A DNA stretch of 64,000 nt from Euwallacea fornicatus. Taxonomy: Eukaryota; Arthropoda; Insecta; Coleoptera; Curculionidae. The DNA is taken from positions 2,232,001-2,296,000 of the forward strand of contig NC_089551.1 in the NCBI RefSeq assembly GCF_040115645.1, given 5' to 3'. The position numbers were made by a program, and so were the translations under genes. Positions 28,340 through 41,900 of this stretch are shown here, piece by piece; the first letter of the stretch is position 1; every line of letters begins with the position of its first letter. The notes beneath the pieces were generated by a model. It saw only the letters and a list, made by a program, of their open reading frames with translations, was not told the origin of the DNA and did not search any database.

Positions 28340-28420
28340 GGATACCGACTGAATAAACTTCTTCCCTCTTTTCGACCTGAATCCTCCCCGGAACCGCCAC
28401 TATGTATTTTTTCGAGGACG
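28340..28420 (+). repeat. Fragment shared with 56270-56345 (unclassified element)
   Basis: Partner of the sequence between the neuroligin and lola 3' ends. It is preceded by a perfect hairpin GGTATCCTTTAGGATACC (28329-28346) and a GCCCACACAGTGT block that has a counterpart near 56450. Confidence 0.4.
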
Positions 28421-28794
28421 AGGTGCATTTAAAAAATTCTTATTCTTTATCTTGCCCGGGACCTGAAAACCCGAAATCCCCATGTATTCTAATGCTCTTG
28501 TCCCTCATACTTCCATTCCGAATTTCTTTGGCTTAATCCATGCATGCGGCCATGCCTAATCCAATCCCTGATTTCCTTATTCCCTCACTTATGTTAATCC
28601 CCTCATAGGACGCCCTACTCAGGATATTTTCTATCATTCGACTGACCGCATTCTATTTAACAGCCTTTTCTTAAGGGAGTAAACCTTCAAAGATATCTAA
28701 TCTGGTGGTTTGGCGACCTGGTTATGTGTGATTTATCTCTGTGAATCTAAAGTTGTGATTTTACAGACTCCCAATTCAATGCCGTGTTTGATTA

Positions 28795-29035
28795 CTGTTC
28801 AAAAACTCCACCCCTACATCTATCTATAATTTTTGCTTTAAAGCTCCTCTCGTCCATCGGTCTAAAATTTATATTTTAAAAATCCTTTGGTACATCTTTC
28901 AAAGTGTTTTTGTCACAAAACTCATGTCCTCCATCGGTCTAAAATTTACTCTTGAAACACTTATTTAACTCCATAAGACAAAAATATTTGCTTTAAAACT
29001 CCTCTCCTTCGTCGCCCTAAAATTTTATCCGAAAA
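28795..29035. repeat. Short tandem array, about 76-bp units, same CCTCATC-type core
   Basis: The core CTC-TCCATCGGTCTAAAATTT recurs at about 28840 and 28916, and as CTCCTTCGTCGCCCTAAAAT near 28998, with 76-bp spacing. A weaker unit lies near 28800. The core resembles the units at 5302-5810. Confidence 0.65.
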
Positions 29036-29810
29036 TTTCTTTAGTTATTCACAAGCTCAGTTCTTAGTTCTCTTTAGCAGCCTGGCTGCGTACTGCTTTG
29101 CTCCATCCCCAGAGCACTGACGCTTCTTTCTCCGTCCCTTTGATAGGACTCAAGGACCTCAATAATACTCAGCAGAAGCGCGACTGTTAACTGTCCAGTG
29201 TTAAGCACGCGGGAGCATATTACATAAATCTTGAGGGCTCGTATATTGGATGCTTTAAAGTGGCCACTTTTCAATATGGCTCGAAAGCGCTTAGAGATAT
29301 TGCCTGGGCCAGGGCTATGAGGCTAAATAAAGGCCATGGATTAAAAGCAAGTTGATGTATTGCCAGTTTTAAGTCACGGTTTTGATTATGACCTTGTTTC
29401 AATTGAAATTTATAGCGCGCTATAGTTATTGTTTTTATTCGAACGCATATTTAAACAAGAATTTCACAATAATCGCGACTAATATGTAACAAAGGTGGTC
29501 AAATAGTGAAAGGAACGTCCTGTTGGAAAGAACAGCTCCGACAAAGATTAGTTAACAAAAATATGAAGCTTTGCCAGCAGATGAAACTAAAATCGATTTT
29601 CTCGTCGGGATTTGCCTGACCTTCGCCTTTATCTCCTAAGCAAAAACAGGGTTAGATTCAAGAACTAGAATTGGGCACTTAAGGACTCTAAATGGAATGG
29701 TAAATAATGGATGATGAGACGAGACTTTATAAAGGGTTTTATTGCCCATTTCTCTTATCAAACTAGCGTCCACGATCAATCTATAAATTAAAGCCATTTT
29801 ATTATTTCAG
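29036..29810. other. Nlg: Intron sequence directly upstream of the first visible neuroligin exon
   Basis: Non-coding. It ends with a polypyrimidine-poor acceptor TTATTTCAG. No further exon was recognised. Confidence 0.6.
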
Positions 29811-29972
29811 CAGGAACAAGAGAAGGGAGCAGCCAGGCCAAATATCCGGTGGTTGTATTCATTCACGGGGAAAGTTATGAATGGAATTCGGGCAACCCTT
29901 ACGACGGCTCGGTCCTGGCTAGTTACGGAGGAGTCGTTGTGGTCACCGTAAATTATAGACTGGGGATTTTGG
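29811..29972 (+). CDS. Nlg: Neuroligin exon a: esterase core strand (first visible exon)
   Basis: The acceptor is attatttcag and the donor gggtaagt. The exon encodes a Gly/Ser linker followed by [18 protein letters not shown] and [12 protein letters not shown], the classic alpha/beta-hydrolase strand and oxyanion-hole region as it appears in neuroligins. It begins with two bases of a split codon and ends with one base (phase 1). The acceptor is a tandem NAGNAG (cagcag), so the exon may start at 29811 or 29814, with one residue gained or lost. The open frame continues into the intron for about 30 codons but loses all similarity after ILG. Confidence 0.95.
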
Positions 29973-32900
29973 GTAAGTCCATTACCTTCCTTCTTGCAAA
30001 TCATCCTCCCTGCCCCCCTCGCGCCCCCCGCCGCGCAATAATCAAGTTGAAGAAAGTGATGGAATGAATGGCCATTTATCATCGCCATAATCGAAAACGG
30101 TCCATAAAAATCACCATAAAACATAATAGAAACCTCGTTTGAGACGTTAAATCCTCCGGCAAACGTCTGAACCGATAGCAGAGTTATTGATGCCTCAAAT
30201 GGCTCCGCTGATAACGCGAATTGAAGCTACGTGCCAGGTGTCCCATCTGGAACGGATTAAGTTTATATGGATGGGATTGGTTTTTATTGGCTGGGAAAAT
30301 ATATTATTTGTTGCTTAAGCCCATGATGGCTTATCGGATTGGCGTTAAAGAGAGAAATGGCGACTGAAAAATTCTATGCCCAAAACTAAATCGCAATTAA
30401 GATGTTTCTTTAAAAATTATGTAATATTAATAAACATTTGCAACTCTGGATACCAAATTCGTCAAAGAAAAACGCAATCGGGGTGAACTAACGTATAATA
30501 ATGATATATTCTGTAGAGTGATGCGTGTTGCGAGTTTTATAATATTCTGTGAACATGCACATGTTTATTTGAAATTAAATATTTTTTGCACATTTTTAGG
30601 ACAATTCAGGCAGACATTGATCGAAACACATTTCCGTAGCATATTCTACGCTTGCGTTTTAAAATTTTAAATCACTAAACCTCTTATTCTATTTTTAACA
30701 GTTTTTATCCATTTATTAAAAATTAATTTTGTAATTTAAATTTTTTTTTAAGAACGCTCAAAGCATGAAATCTACATGAACTCGTTACTGTGAAATCAAA
30801 AATACATTTTTAAGGCGCTGAAAACTTTACGAAGTCTGTTCAAAGTGAATCTCCAGTCAATTTGCTAGAGAGAGCTCCGACGAGGTACCATCGAAAAATG
30901 TTCAGGTCCGTGAGATCCGCCGATCTACTCAAGACAGACGTGTTCCATTCAACGGGAACTTCAAGAGATTGATTAACTGAAGTTCTATAAAGTGATTTCG
31001 TGGCTGGTCACAGCTGCAGTTTCCAAACCGTCGGTGTTCACAACTTTACTTGAATGCGGTCAATTAGTTCTTTCAAGATTTTCCCAAGTTCTGCGCCCAA
31101 TAGTTGAACTACCAGCACCCATAGATTTCCAAAAATATCCTGTCCCGTCACTTTTTGCACGTGCAGCAGTTCCACAGCTCGGATACGTCGCGGACGAAAC
31201 GAATAAATCATGTAAAGAATTCTGATTCTCATCATCTTTCACCTTTTTTTCGGTGAAGTGGAGGATGTGCTTGAGCAATGGAAAATGTTGTGCAAATCTG
31301 GTGTTTGAAATCTCTTCTCCGCCGTTTAACTTTTTTCTCGCATTACAATTTATTCAAGGTCGGGACACCAAGCCTAATTCTCTTAGGAATGGCACTATGG
31401 GACTGCTGGGAGCGCCACAAAGCGTTTAAGTAGATTAAAGAAAAGTCTCTCTAAAGTGCCCTTGTAATGGCTTGCATATAATGAGACTCCTGGCTAAACG
31501 AAGCACTTTAGAAAGTATTAACGTTCCTCAGGTAACAGCTCGCAGTCTCAATTCCCCGGCAGGGCCTCTGTACCATATTTTCAGCCGAAAATGTTCTACA
31601 GCCCCAGGAAACTGTTCCAATTTTATCGCGTACAACAACGAGGCCTGGCTCAGAGGAAACCGAAGCTTTTGTTCCTGCAGCCGCCGTAATATATTAGATT
31701 CTTTTCACAAAGGACATAAAAGCAAAGCCATTCATCATTAGGATTTAATATAACTTCACTCTAATTTCCTCTTTAAATTAATAACTCGGATGTTCCGACG
31801 TTTTGCCGTTACTCCATGGCTTTTATTGTTTAAAAAAAATTAGAGCATCCCAACTCAATGTTTTATTAGTTATTGCAAGCGAGTGCCTGACGCGGCGTTG
31901 TCGTTTGTGTATTCCTCGAAGAGATCCAGTGAGATTTTAAGTCTGGAAACTTGTTAAACTGCTCTTTATCATTTCTCTAAATCCTCCTTTCAAGCTGAAA
32001 CACGTATTACGAGTCCGCCCTACAATGTCGTTACGAGATGGTCTGACAAATGGCGTCATTTTCCTTCCACGTCTCGTATAATACGCATTTCGAATCCCGC
32101 ATTGAATCTTCTTCCAGGGTGCAGGTGAGGGGACCTGATATGTAAAATACGAAAGAAGAACAAGGGACACAAAGAAAAGAACAATGCGTTATTTTACGAC
32201 AGAGAAAGGAGCTTTTGATTGCTGTTGTCTTTCGGGAAAGCGGCGGAAATTGTGACAGATGCGAAAGCAATTTTCATAATGCCCTTTTTGCCAGTCCTGT
32301 GATTAGTAGCAGCAGGAATTGCGTGCAAAAAAAATTCAGTTATGACCCCCTTCAGGGCATCATAAAGTATCGCGTCCATGTTGTCTGTTTTCCGTTTAAT
32401 ATCCGATTCGGGCCTCAGGTGCTTTGTCTCCTCTGACAAATTAAAAAGGCGCCCGTTCCCTAAACGGATTTTCCGTTATTAATGATCAAACTGGACCTTT
32501 TTAATCAAGTTCCAATCCATTACCATACATGAGTTGTTCATTCTTCACAGCCCCGATGTGTTGATTTTCATTTGGGAGTTGAGAAATCGAAAGATTGGAA
32601 TTTCATTGCCATTTGAACCCAACAATAAGGCCATGACAAATGGCGTGAATGAGAAAACAATGGATGATTGAAGTCTCATAAATTTAATAGAATTATTATT
32701 AATCACCTCAAATGCTCTACAAGCCTGCACAAGCGGGATAGCGAAAACATTATTGGTTTCTGAGATATGAGGTTACTTTAATATCGGTTTCGGTAAATAT
32801 CGATGGGGTCGGGCTGGCGCATCCCAGCTAGGGCTCTAAAATTATTTTAAAATATGTCGTACATGGCAACGTCGCGTTCGGCATTTGTTTCCATCTAAAA

Positions 32901-35900
32901 TGGGAGGCACACTTGAACCGGAATTCAACCTGTAATTAGCTGCGTTGCCACGTTGCCTTCAAATTAATTTAACTTTTCCTGTTTGTAGGAAACTTCTGAC
33001 ACGGCGCTTGTAAAATGTATTGCAACACGTTTATGAATTTCGTCGACAAAATATTTAAAAAATATTATTAAACCCGTGTAATGTTATTTTAAAGGGGGCA
33101 TTTAATGCGTTATTTTCGATGTTTGATTTTTTCACCCCTACCCAGTTACCCCTGCTGACTATTTTCGAATGGAAAGGTACCAATCGGAGCATAATAAATG
33201 AAAGGTAATTCGATAAGGGAGGCAACGGTATACTCAGAACTAAAATTGAATCTACAGTTTCCTTAAGAAAATAGAACAAAATCCATATCGTAAAAAGATT
33301 TAAAGTTTTAGTCTTTGCTTCCTAAACAGACGATCCACTCTTATTTCACTTCGAAAGAGAGTGAAAAAACGACGATAAGATCTAGAAATTCCAAGTCGTC
33401 TTTGATATAAACAATTTTTTAGATACAAGATATTTCGATTTTCATAAAATTCATTAGTAGTTGCACTTAGTTGTTAGACATCTATCGAAGTTAGAATATT
33501 AAAGAAATGAATCGTTTATTAGAGAAGCAACAAATTTAAATGATAAACTCGGTGGACTATAGAGATGGTAAAAGAACTTCTGAAGAGGTTCGTCTTATAT
33601 CTAATGAGAAATGTCCGGACTCACCTATTGATGGAAGTATAGTTCGCTGGACTAATGAAACATCTCAACAAGCTGGAAGTGTGAAGGCCGCTCAAAAATG
33701 TGGAAGACCTCGAACAGCAACTGGTGGCGATAAACCGTTAGATATTCTTCTATCCATCAATGAAAACACCATACAGTGAACCAGTAAACCTACCGATGAA
33801 CTTGGTATATCTGCAAGATCGGTAAACGATATATTAAAACGAGAAAAGTTTTATCCATACAAAATTTCCCTTACCCAAAAGTTCACGTCCGAAGATTTTG
33901 ATAGTAGGATGGAATTTTGTGAATTGATGCAAGAAACAGGCATTCGAGATAATAGGTTCTTTCGTAGAATTTTATTTGCTGATTAAGCAACGTTTTACTT
34001 AAATGGATCTATTCATCAACACAATTGTCAATCCTGCCCTGCGAACAATCCTCATTGGGTGCACAGGCTGCATATCCACAAAAACTCGATGTATGGATGG
34101 GTATAATCGGCCCCCAGCCCACCGGATTATGTTGAGGATTTCGAGTAAGTACCTCGATGAGAGATTTTCCCTAGGAGAAAGATCAGTAGAAGAGGCGGAA
34201 TGAAATGGCCGCCACGATCTCCAGATCTTACGCCGCGTGATTTTTTTTAGGGGACTTGGAGCAATTCGTTTACAAAAACACACCACAAACTTTAGATGAT
34301 TTACGTCTTAGAATTCAAATAAAATTAGAATTAATAATGGAAGCAACAGTGGATAATTGTATGGGAAAGTTCGAAGAACAACTCAGTCGCTGCCAAATTA
34401 TTACTAGAGCCCAATTTGAGCATTGGTTGTAGGAATTTCAATTTTGTCTGATGTAAAAATGAGTTGCCTTATTTCGTATCTAATAATTGGATTTTTTACG
34501 GGAACTGTAGATCCAATTTTTGTTCCGAGCATACCGTTGCATCCCTTACTGAATCAGATTCTCGGCTGAAAATATAATAAGAAGTTAGTAGGAGGTAATT
34601 GATAAAAGGGTGAAACTTTTTAACATCGAAAATAATGCATTAACTGCCTTTTTTGAAAAGTTATAACTGTGTTGCGATACTTTTTACAAGCGCCGTATAA
34701 GAGAGACTCATTAGTGAGCACCTCCTGTAGTGTCTAAATTGAGTTTTCTCAAACTTAAAACTGTAAGCCTCGCTTGCAGCTTTCAATGGCATCCGAGATA
34801 GTTAACAACTCAGAATGATAACCCGAAAGTAATTAAGTCCGGTGCAAAATCTGTCCTCAAATGCAACCCCGCATGACCCTTTGACCGAACGGCTTTTCTG
34901 GTCGCCACTTAAACACCGAGTTAAGATAATACGCGCGGTCGGGGCCCTAATTCCCATATTAATAGTATTTACGCCCTGATTTGTTACAATAGGCGGATGA
35001 GGGTAAATTGGTTCGGAGCTTCCGAACAAGACATTCCCGAAATTAATTAACGCTAAGCCGAACGCCATCTTCCTGTAAATAAGGTAATTGAACCATAAAT
35101 TACTCCTGCGAGATAAAAGATTAGCGGTCTCGGATCGATCTTGATTGTTATCGCTCTAGAACCGACTTGGTTCTTGTTTATTTGGTTTGCTGGGCCCGTG
35201 TTGTACTGTGCGATTAGCATTTAACATGCCCGCTAGTTACACTAATAGCGTATTTGCATACTGTTTCAGCATTGCGCCCAGGGGTTTAGGTTCTTCCCAG
35301 GCAACATCTTGGCTCAACCTAATCGAAATATAATTACCGATAAATTCATCAATACATTCGAGGCGATCGAGGCGATCGAGGTTCGGAGTTTTGAAACAAC
35401 AATGCAGAGATATTTCTAAACAAGACTCGGGCAACTTCTCTTTACCCAAGTTCGGCCCTAATGTCCCAAACCCGCAAAAGTAGATTTAAAGTTACCAACT
35501 CCCCGAATAGTTCTTTCTAAGACCGCTCCCTCAATATCGAGAACTTTTGCCCGAATAGTGAATCGAAAAAGTTTCCAAATTTAATTTGCGAAACTTCGCT
35601 GACCCTTTACATGTGTCTTTCATGTTCCCAACCTTCTCGATAAATGTCCTTTTCAATTAGGATCGCTAAAGTTTGTCAGAAATGTGGTCACGATAGTTGA
35701 AACGGAATTTTCTTTTCAGGGTTTCTGAACGCCAACACTGACCCTTACTCAAAGAATCCGGCTAACTACGGCCTTATGGACCAAATCGCTGCTCTTCATT
35801 GGATCCAGGAGAATATTGCATTCTTCGGAGGTGACTCCACGAACGTCACCCTTTTAGGGCACGGGACCGGAGCCGCTTGTGTCAATTTCTTACTTACATC

Positions 35901-38900
35901 TAGTGCAGTTCCTGAAGGTACGACAATATTTTTTCTTATTACTAAATGCAAATGGCCCGGTTTCGGAAGGCAATTACCGTAAAGCCTCCGCATAATAGCA
36001 AGCACAATATCCCCTTTATCTAGCTTTACTGTTGCTTAATCTTGAGACGTCAGCAGATATGCCTTAAACAAATGGGACGCAATGAATCCGGGCCTAATGG
36101 CCTTTCGGCTCAGCCATTGATAAAACGCCATGGCAAATGTGAAATAAGCATTACTGCCAAGGTTATCGGTATTCAGAACTAGGAATCCGGCCAATATTCC
36201 CATCCCCGTACGTGTAATTTGCTTTCTAATACGTGCCCTTTGATATTGCGATGGCGGTATTGGGTTTTCGGGTTGTTTATTACCAGGGACGTGTTCATAT
36301 TGCCTGAAGACTCGTTTGTATTGCAATACCTACCTACCAAGACGTCTCCGAGATGCAGCAGTTTATTTGACTTGTTGTTATTCCAGACATTAAACGAGGA
36401 GCTTGCAGCTAATTACCATCAGAGCATTTTCCTATCTCACTATTTACCAGGCATCTCACTTTCTTAGGATACTTTAATATGCAAATTTCCTTAATTAAAT
36501 CACCGTCCTTTTTTGCAAACAGTTCCTTGAAAGTAACAAATTAAGTAAGTAAAGAACTCCCCCGCACAGGTAATAGTCTAATGGGGCCAGATCTGGTGGG
36601 CGTGCCGGTCAAGGTACGTTCGTGTTGTTTGAAAAGCAGTTTTTATCGTTTAACTCGTCAGATTGCCCCAAGACGGATTTCTGCGAGAAACTTAGGGAAG
36701 TTCCTTGCAAAAATTTACGAAATTTTAAATATTCAAATCCTGCTAAGAAGTCCTTGGGCCCTCTAAATTAAAAGAACGGATTTCTCGTTTTTCTTTCTCA
36801 TTCTCCAACGAGCCGGGGGAAATTTTCTTACGAATTTTAAGAAACGAATTAATCTACATGCGTATATTCTTTGCGGGACACCTCAAACAACATTCAATTT
36901 CCTGCAACATAATGTAGTGGTAACAGTGGGATAGCCGGAAATTTACCCATCTCAGGGCCGACAACGGCTTAATTGACGGATGTCATTAATAATCGTGAAA
37001 TTTAGGTCGGGATGTTTGGTTATTATAATTAAAGACGGTCCTAGTTATCGGCTTTCGTATTGCTCATATCTGCGTTGGGGGAGTCCCTGATGTGGAGCGC
37101 AATTTGTGTAAATGCGCCCGCACTAATTTAAACCAAGTTTTCTGTAATGAGGCCTTTAGAACTCGAAAACAAGGCGGAAAATTCCTAGAACTTTGTTCGC
37201 CAAGAACAATCAACTAACTTACTTAGAAGCATTATTTGAGCGGTTCGACTCTTCTAACTTTTATCCGGGATAAATCTGGAAAATCACATTTAATTGCGCT
37301 ATAATGAGGAACAAGGCAGGTGCATGCGCTTCGTCCTGGAGGTTTTCCATTAAACGAGAGGGCAATTGTTGGATCAATCATATATAATGTCTGAGTCAAC
37401 AGGAATAAAAGTGCCTACTTCAGGCATTCCATAGATACAAAATCAACTCTCCGACTCGCTCTGTCCATTACACAATCCATTTAAACTTACTTCGGAGATT
37501 TATATAGGAAAGTTAAAAGCTTCTCCGCACGAAAACAATTTCAGTGCTGCCAATTTCGATCTCGTTACTCAACCCGGATTGGTCTGAGAGTTATCAAATC
37601 TTTACCTTCCGCAACGTTTACTTTGGTTTTAATTCTCTAAAAGCCAACCACAACTTCGCCGATACTTTGAATTTTTCTTAGCAATTTTCCATTTCCAGGG
37701 CTGCTTTTCCATAGGGCGATCCTGATGTCAGGTTCGGCCCTTAGTCCCTGGGCTTTAGTGCAAGAACCTTCGAGGTACGCGGCTTTGGTGGCCATTCATG
37801 CCAATTGCTCACCTGAACTGTCTCACCCGCATCTCCTCAAGTGCCTAAGAGATAAACCTTTGGAGACCCTTATGACCACTCCAGTGATGGTGCCAGAGTT
37901 TTCTTTCGCATTTGGACCAAGTGTTGATGGGGTGGTGATTGACACCGGAGAACCACCGGGTGAGTTGTGTTTTGCCCGAGGGGCACAAAACTATTTTGTT
38001 TGCTCGGCCGATTGAAATTTGATATTCTAAAGCAAATTTGGGTTTTCTCGCAGTTTCTACGAGTACTGAACTCAGCACAAACACGATTTTCCATCTCAAT
38101 GTTTCGGAATTAGATTTACGAGTTTTAGCCAACGTAATAAGCAATTTCGATCTCATTCTCTGATCTCCGAGACCAAATTTTCGTACTTTCTAAAGATATT
38201 AGCAAACAATTTACGTCTGACATGAGAATAGAGGGTCGCAGACCACGGACTTGTTGTTACAACTAAATCAATAAACAATGAAGCCTCAAAGTGCCGGAGT
38301 TTACCGATAACCGATATTATTTAACATTTCCGAACTTGGGCTCATCTTGGGAAAGTGCCATGATTTGCATTACAATGGAGCCTGGAAATAACGCTTCTGT
38401 TCCCTTCCCAGGTGGCGAAGCCCCGCATTACACAGACTACGACAGCGGAGCAGGAACCACAGGGAAAACATCCAAAGGGGAACCCCAGAATGCTATAAAT
38501 ATTCTCAATAGTGTTCTTTTGAGGAAATCCGTCATTTCGAAGCTTAGTAGATACGATTTGCTGCTGGGAGTGGTTAAAGCAGAGGCCTATTTCGCATTCA
38601 ATGGCGAAGACGTACAGGTGAGTTGAATTTGGGCCAAATCTCGGAGCAATTCGTAAAAAATCCCTTGATAATCTAATAAGTTTCTGCTTTCAAAACGAAG
38701 CCTGTCTAATTTGCAATCCAATCACGCATCAATAGTACATGAGGTCCTTTCATGAGCGAAAAATCCACCATGAGCATTTTCCATTTGGATTTTTAATAAG
38801 GAATTTAAAATTCTCTTTGAACGTGGAGTTAATTTAAGGAAAAAATAAATATCATCCGAGATAGATAAGAGATCAGAATCCACAAACTTCCTCCTTAGCC

Positions 38901-41900
38901 ATGTCTATGTAGTTATATGGCAAAATAAAACATCTAAGTATGTTGAGCGAATTTTAAAATTTTCCAGTCTTCCTTTCACGAATTACTGAGTTAGTTAGAT
39001 TTCGAATAAAAAAAAAGAGAAAAATAGCCAGAAAACCCTTAAGACGAGCAGTTAGGAGCGTCTCTTGATCGGGGAATAACGACTTTTGGTATAAAAAAGC
39101 AGCTGGATTAAACAGTAGGCATTTAGGACTAACCCCAGAAGCTCAGAGATGAGTCAAGGCTTTTGAGCTTTGGCGTTTATTTTTTTGCCTGAAACGGGAC
39201 TGTTGGGAGTTACGTGGGATCACGGCTTATTAGCGCCAACGAGCGAACGAATCGCGATTCTCAAATGCGGCAAATCTTGAGCCGTATTTACACATTTTCG
39301 CGTCATTTCTTAGTCTCAAACTGAGCAGTCTGGGGTTAAATCGCCCAGAGAGGCGGATATTTTTTGCGGTTTTCATCTCCCTTTTATGTACTTTGTGGTG
39401 GATTTCAATCTACGAAAAGTCGAAAATCGCATAAACCTGTGGAACGCGACTGTGAATAAGCAAAACGAATATTGAAGCAAAGAAATTTCTACCGAAAATA
39501 TTCAAATATTGAAGAGATATGGGAGGAACTCCATTTGAAAACCGAATCAAATTTAGCTCAAGGATAAAAGTTGAAGACGCAACTGCCGCTCCAATTACAT
39601 GATCGATGCACCAGCGCTCATTTTCGAATTTTTCCCTAAGTTGAAGAAAAATTGGAAATGTTCTAAGAAAGGCAATATCGCCGGTGAGAGTTCTTTGTCT
39701 CGATCGAATGCGCGAGAAATCTTTACCATGAAGCAATGGTCATCGAAAAAATTGGTCGCTTTGAAGCCATGATAAGGTTTAGTTTGTAGGTAAGACTTCT
39801 GCGTGTATAACGAATTAGGTGGCACGTATGTGCCTAGGGTGCGTAGGGAGTGTGTAATGTTCAAATCCCAAAGACAGTGATGTAATATGCATGTCTTCCA
39901 CGTACTCGACTACCGGGTCAAAATTGATAATGGGAGTGTGTACGGATTGAATAAAAATGGTGGTATGAACGTGTGTCTTTGAGTTGGTTATTTGTAGCAT
40001 TCCTAGCACGACCAGACGCGTGACAATATATGTTAATGATTTCACCGTTTTCCGTTTAACTATAAACAGTTTACGTGATTTTGACTTTATTTTTCTGGTG
40101 TGTGGTTCATAAATTAATAGCTCTTCATCATTCACGCAACCTTGATGCATGATAATACACGGGCCCACAATGCTCGCATGATTACTGCTTTCCCTGGCAA
40201 GGTTCAAATCACGCGATTTGTCTGGCCCGCCCGACGTCCGGATTTGAATCCGATAGAGCATATTTGGGATGAGACAAAAACGCGCTCCTAGAAATTCCAG
40301 AGAGCTTCGCGAAATGCTGGAGCAAGAATGAGATAATTTTCCGTAGAATGTGATCCGAAAGCTGATTCGAGGCGTGCCTCGTCGCCTACAAGATATTGTT
40401 ACTGCCAGAGGCGGAAATGCTCGATAATGAAGTCCGAAAAACTTTCATGCTCGGGATAAATGTTAGTTCTTCAATTTCATTGTTTTTAATGCGTTTTGCA
40501 GGAATTCCTTTTCATTCGAGCAGGGTTGACAAAACCACGTAATAATAAAATTTTAGTAAATTATATTAAGGGCGAAAAAAAATTTGAATGGACTCTGGGC
40601 TATTAAATGAAATGCAAATTACGAGGTGACCCTAGTTTTATGCTCGGGAGCGTAGTTCTTCACCTCCTCATTCCTTCAACAACATAAAATTTTTGAGACG
40701 CCACTGATCGCATTTGTTTTATTTCATTTAATTAGTAGGTACTTGTAGAAGCTTTGTAAGTTTTACACAGCTCAAATATCAAAAGTGCCAGACGCCATTT
40801 CACCGGCTATCGCCAATATCCACAATAAGACCCAACACCACGCGATATAAAAGTCCACTAATGTTTCAATGAAACTTTCCGACAATTTTCCGACCTCCCG
40901 GGGGTATTTTTCAACGAAAATTCGTAAAATTACCCCAGTTCTAGCGGCTGGACAATTGCAGCTCTAATGCTAGTAAAATGCATCTGTTAGGCAATGTAAA
41001 TCACTGGATCTGTTCGGTGCATTACTGAACAATGTTAATAGGTGTCAGCCAAACCTGCCGGCACGCAGTTCACGTATTCAATGGAGCACGAGGCTCGTGA
41101 TTTCCAAAACTCACAAAATTGAGCCTTTTAAGAACTCCATTTGCCTGTCCGCCGATAACAATAAATAAATTCATATCTCCGGCCCTTGTGCAAGACGTGT
41201 TCAATTTTCTTGTCGCTCGGGACGGGACAATCTGCATAGACTCGTGCAGGTCTTTACTGCATTTTAGTTTTTACTCATCGACTTGATATAATAGCGAATA
41301 ACATGCAGGTTTCTCAATTGATCGAAATTCCCGGTATCAACGATTCGAATAGGGTGAACGTGCCTGAAAGCTGCTCTTTGAAATTTCACGTTGCAAATCC
41401 GATCAGTGCCGTCAGCTCGGATAAAAGACCGGATTTTTCCAGGCCTTCGGACCTGACAGATGAGGCGCGTTAAAACTGAAGTCGCATCGTGGATTTCCAT
41501 AATTTATGCACTCCCATGCGAGGCCTTATGGGGGCGCACTGGGTCGGTGTCACCATCACGGCGAGTACTTGGGAGCTATCGAACACATTTGAATTAGGGC
41601 CAGTCACCGTAATTCCATTTACACTATGTATGACACGTTATTGAATCTAAATTGCAAATTCCCCGACGAACGAATTATCGTTCTGAATTTGGCATTTTAA
41701 ACATCGCCCTAATTGTTACGGTAATTTATGCCTGCATTAGACCGCAAATAATGGAAGATATTGATGTGGGGGGGTCATGCATTCGCTGTAATTTATTCCC
41801 TTGGGAGAGTACAATTATGGAAGCTTTGCGGCCGGGAGAAGAGAGAATTATTTATTTAAATAAAAAGTAATAGTCCAGACAGCGAAATTAAACGAACGAT

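Larger units (their letters stand above)
21171..28794. other. No gene recognised
   Basis: It holds CCTCATC-motif copies near 21456 and 22720, a CpG-rich patch at 24600 and a microsatellite at 28229. Frames of up to about 120 codons here show no family features. Confidence 0.5.
29973..35719 (+). other. Nlg: Neuroligin intron a-b (5.7 kb)
   Basis: It contains the possible relic at 30830-31270 and the TIR transposon at 33001-34695. The rest shows no coding signal. Confidence 0.9.

Noticed and set aside
1..29810. Missing 5' exons of neuroligin
   Set aside because: I looked for codons of SEDCLYLN- and GVPYA-type motifs with splice sites and found none; GAAGATTG hits (for example near 1495 and 4847) do not continue correctly.
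35357..35380. GAGGCGATC short tandem
   Set aside because: Only about two and a half copies; too short to matter.
39840..40215. tRNA-like TTCAAATC boxes
   Set aside because: No matching A box, acceptor stem or terminator at the right distance.
39815..40261. 148-codon minus-strand frame
   Set aside because: It overlaps the plus-strand Tc1 fragment and has no similarity of its own.
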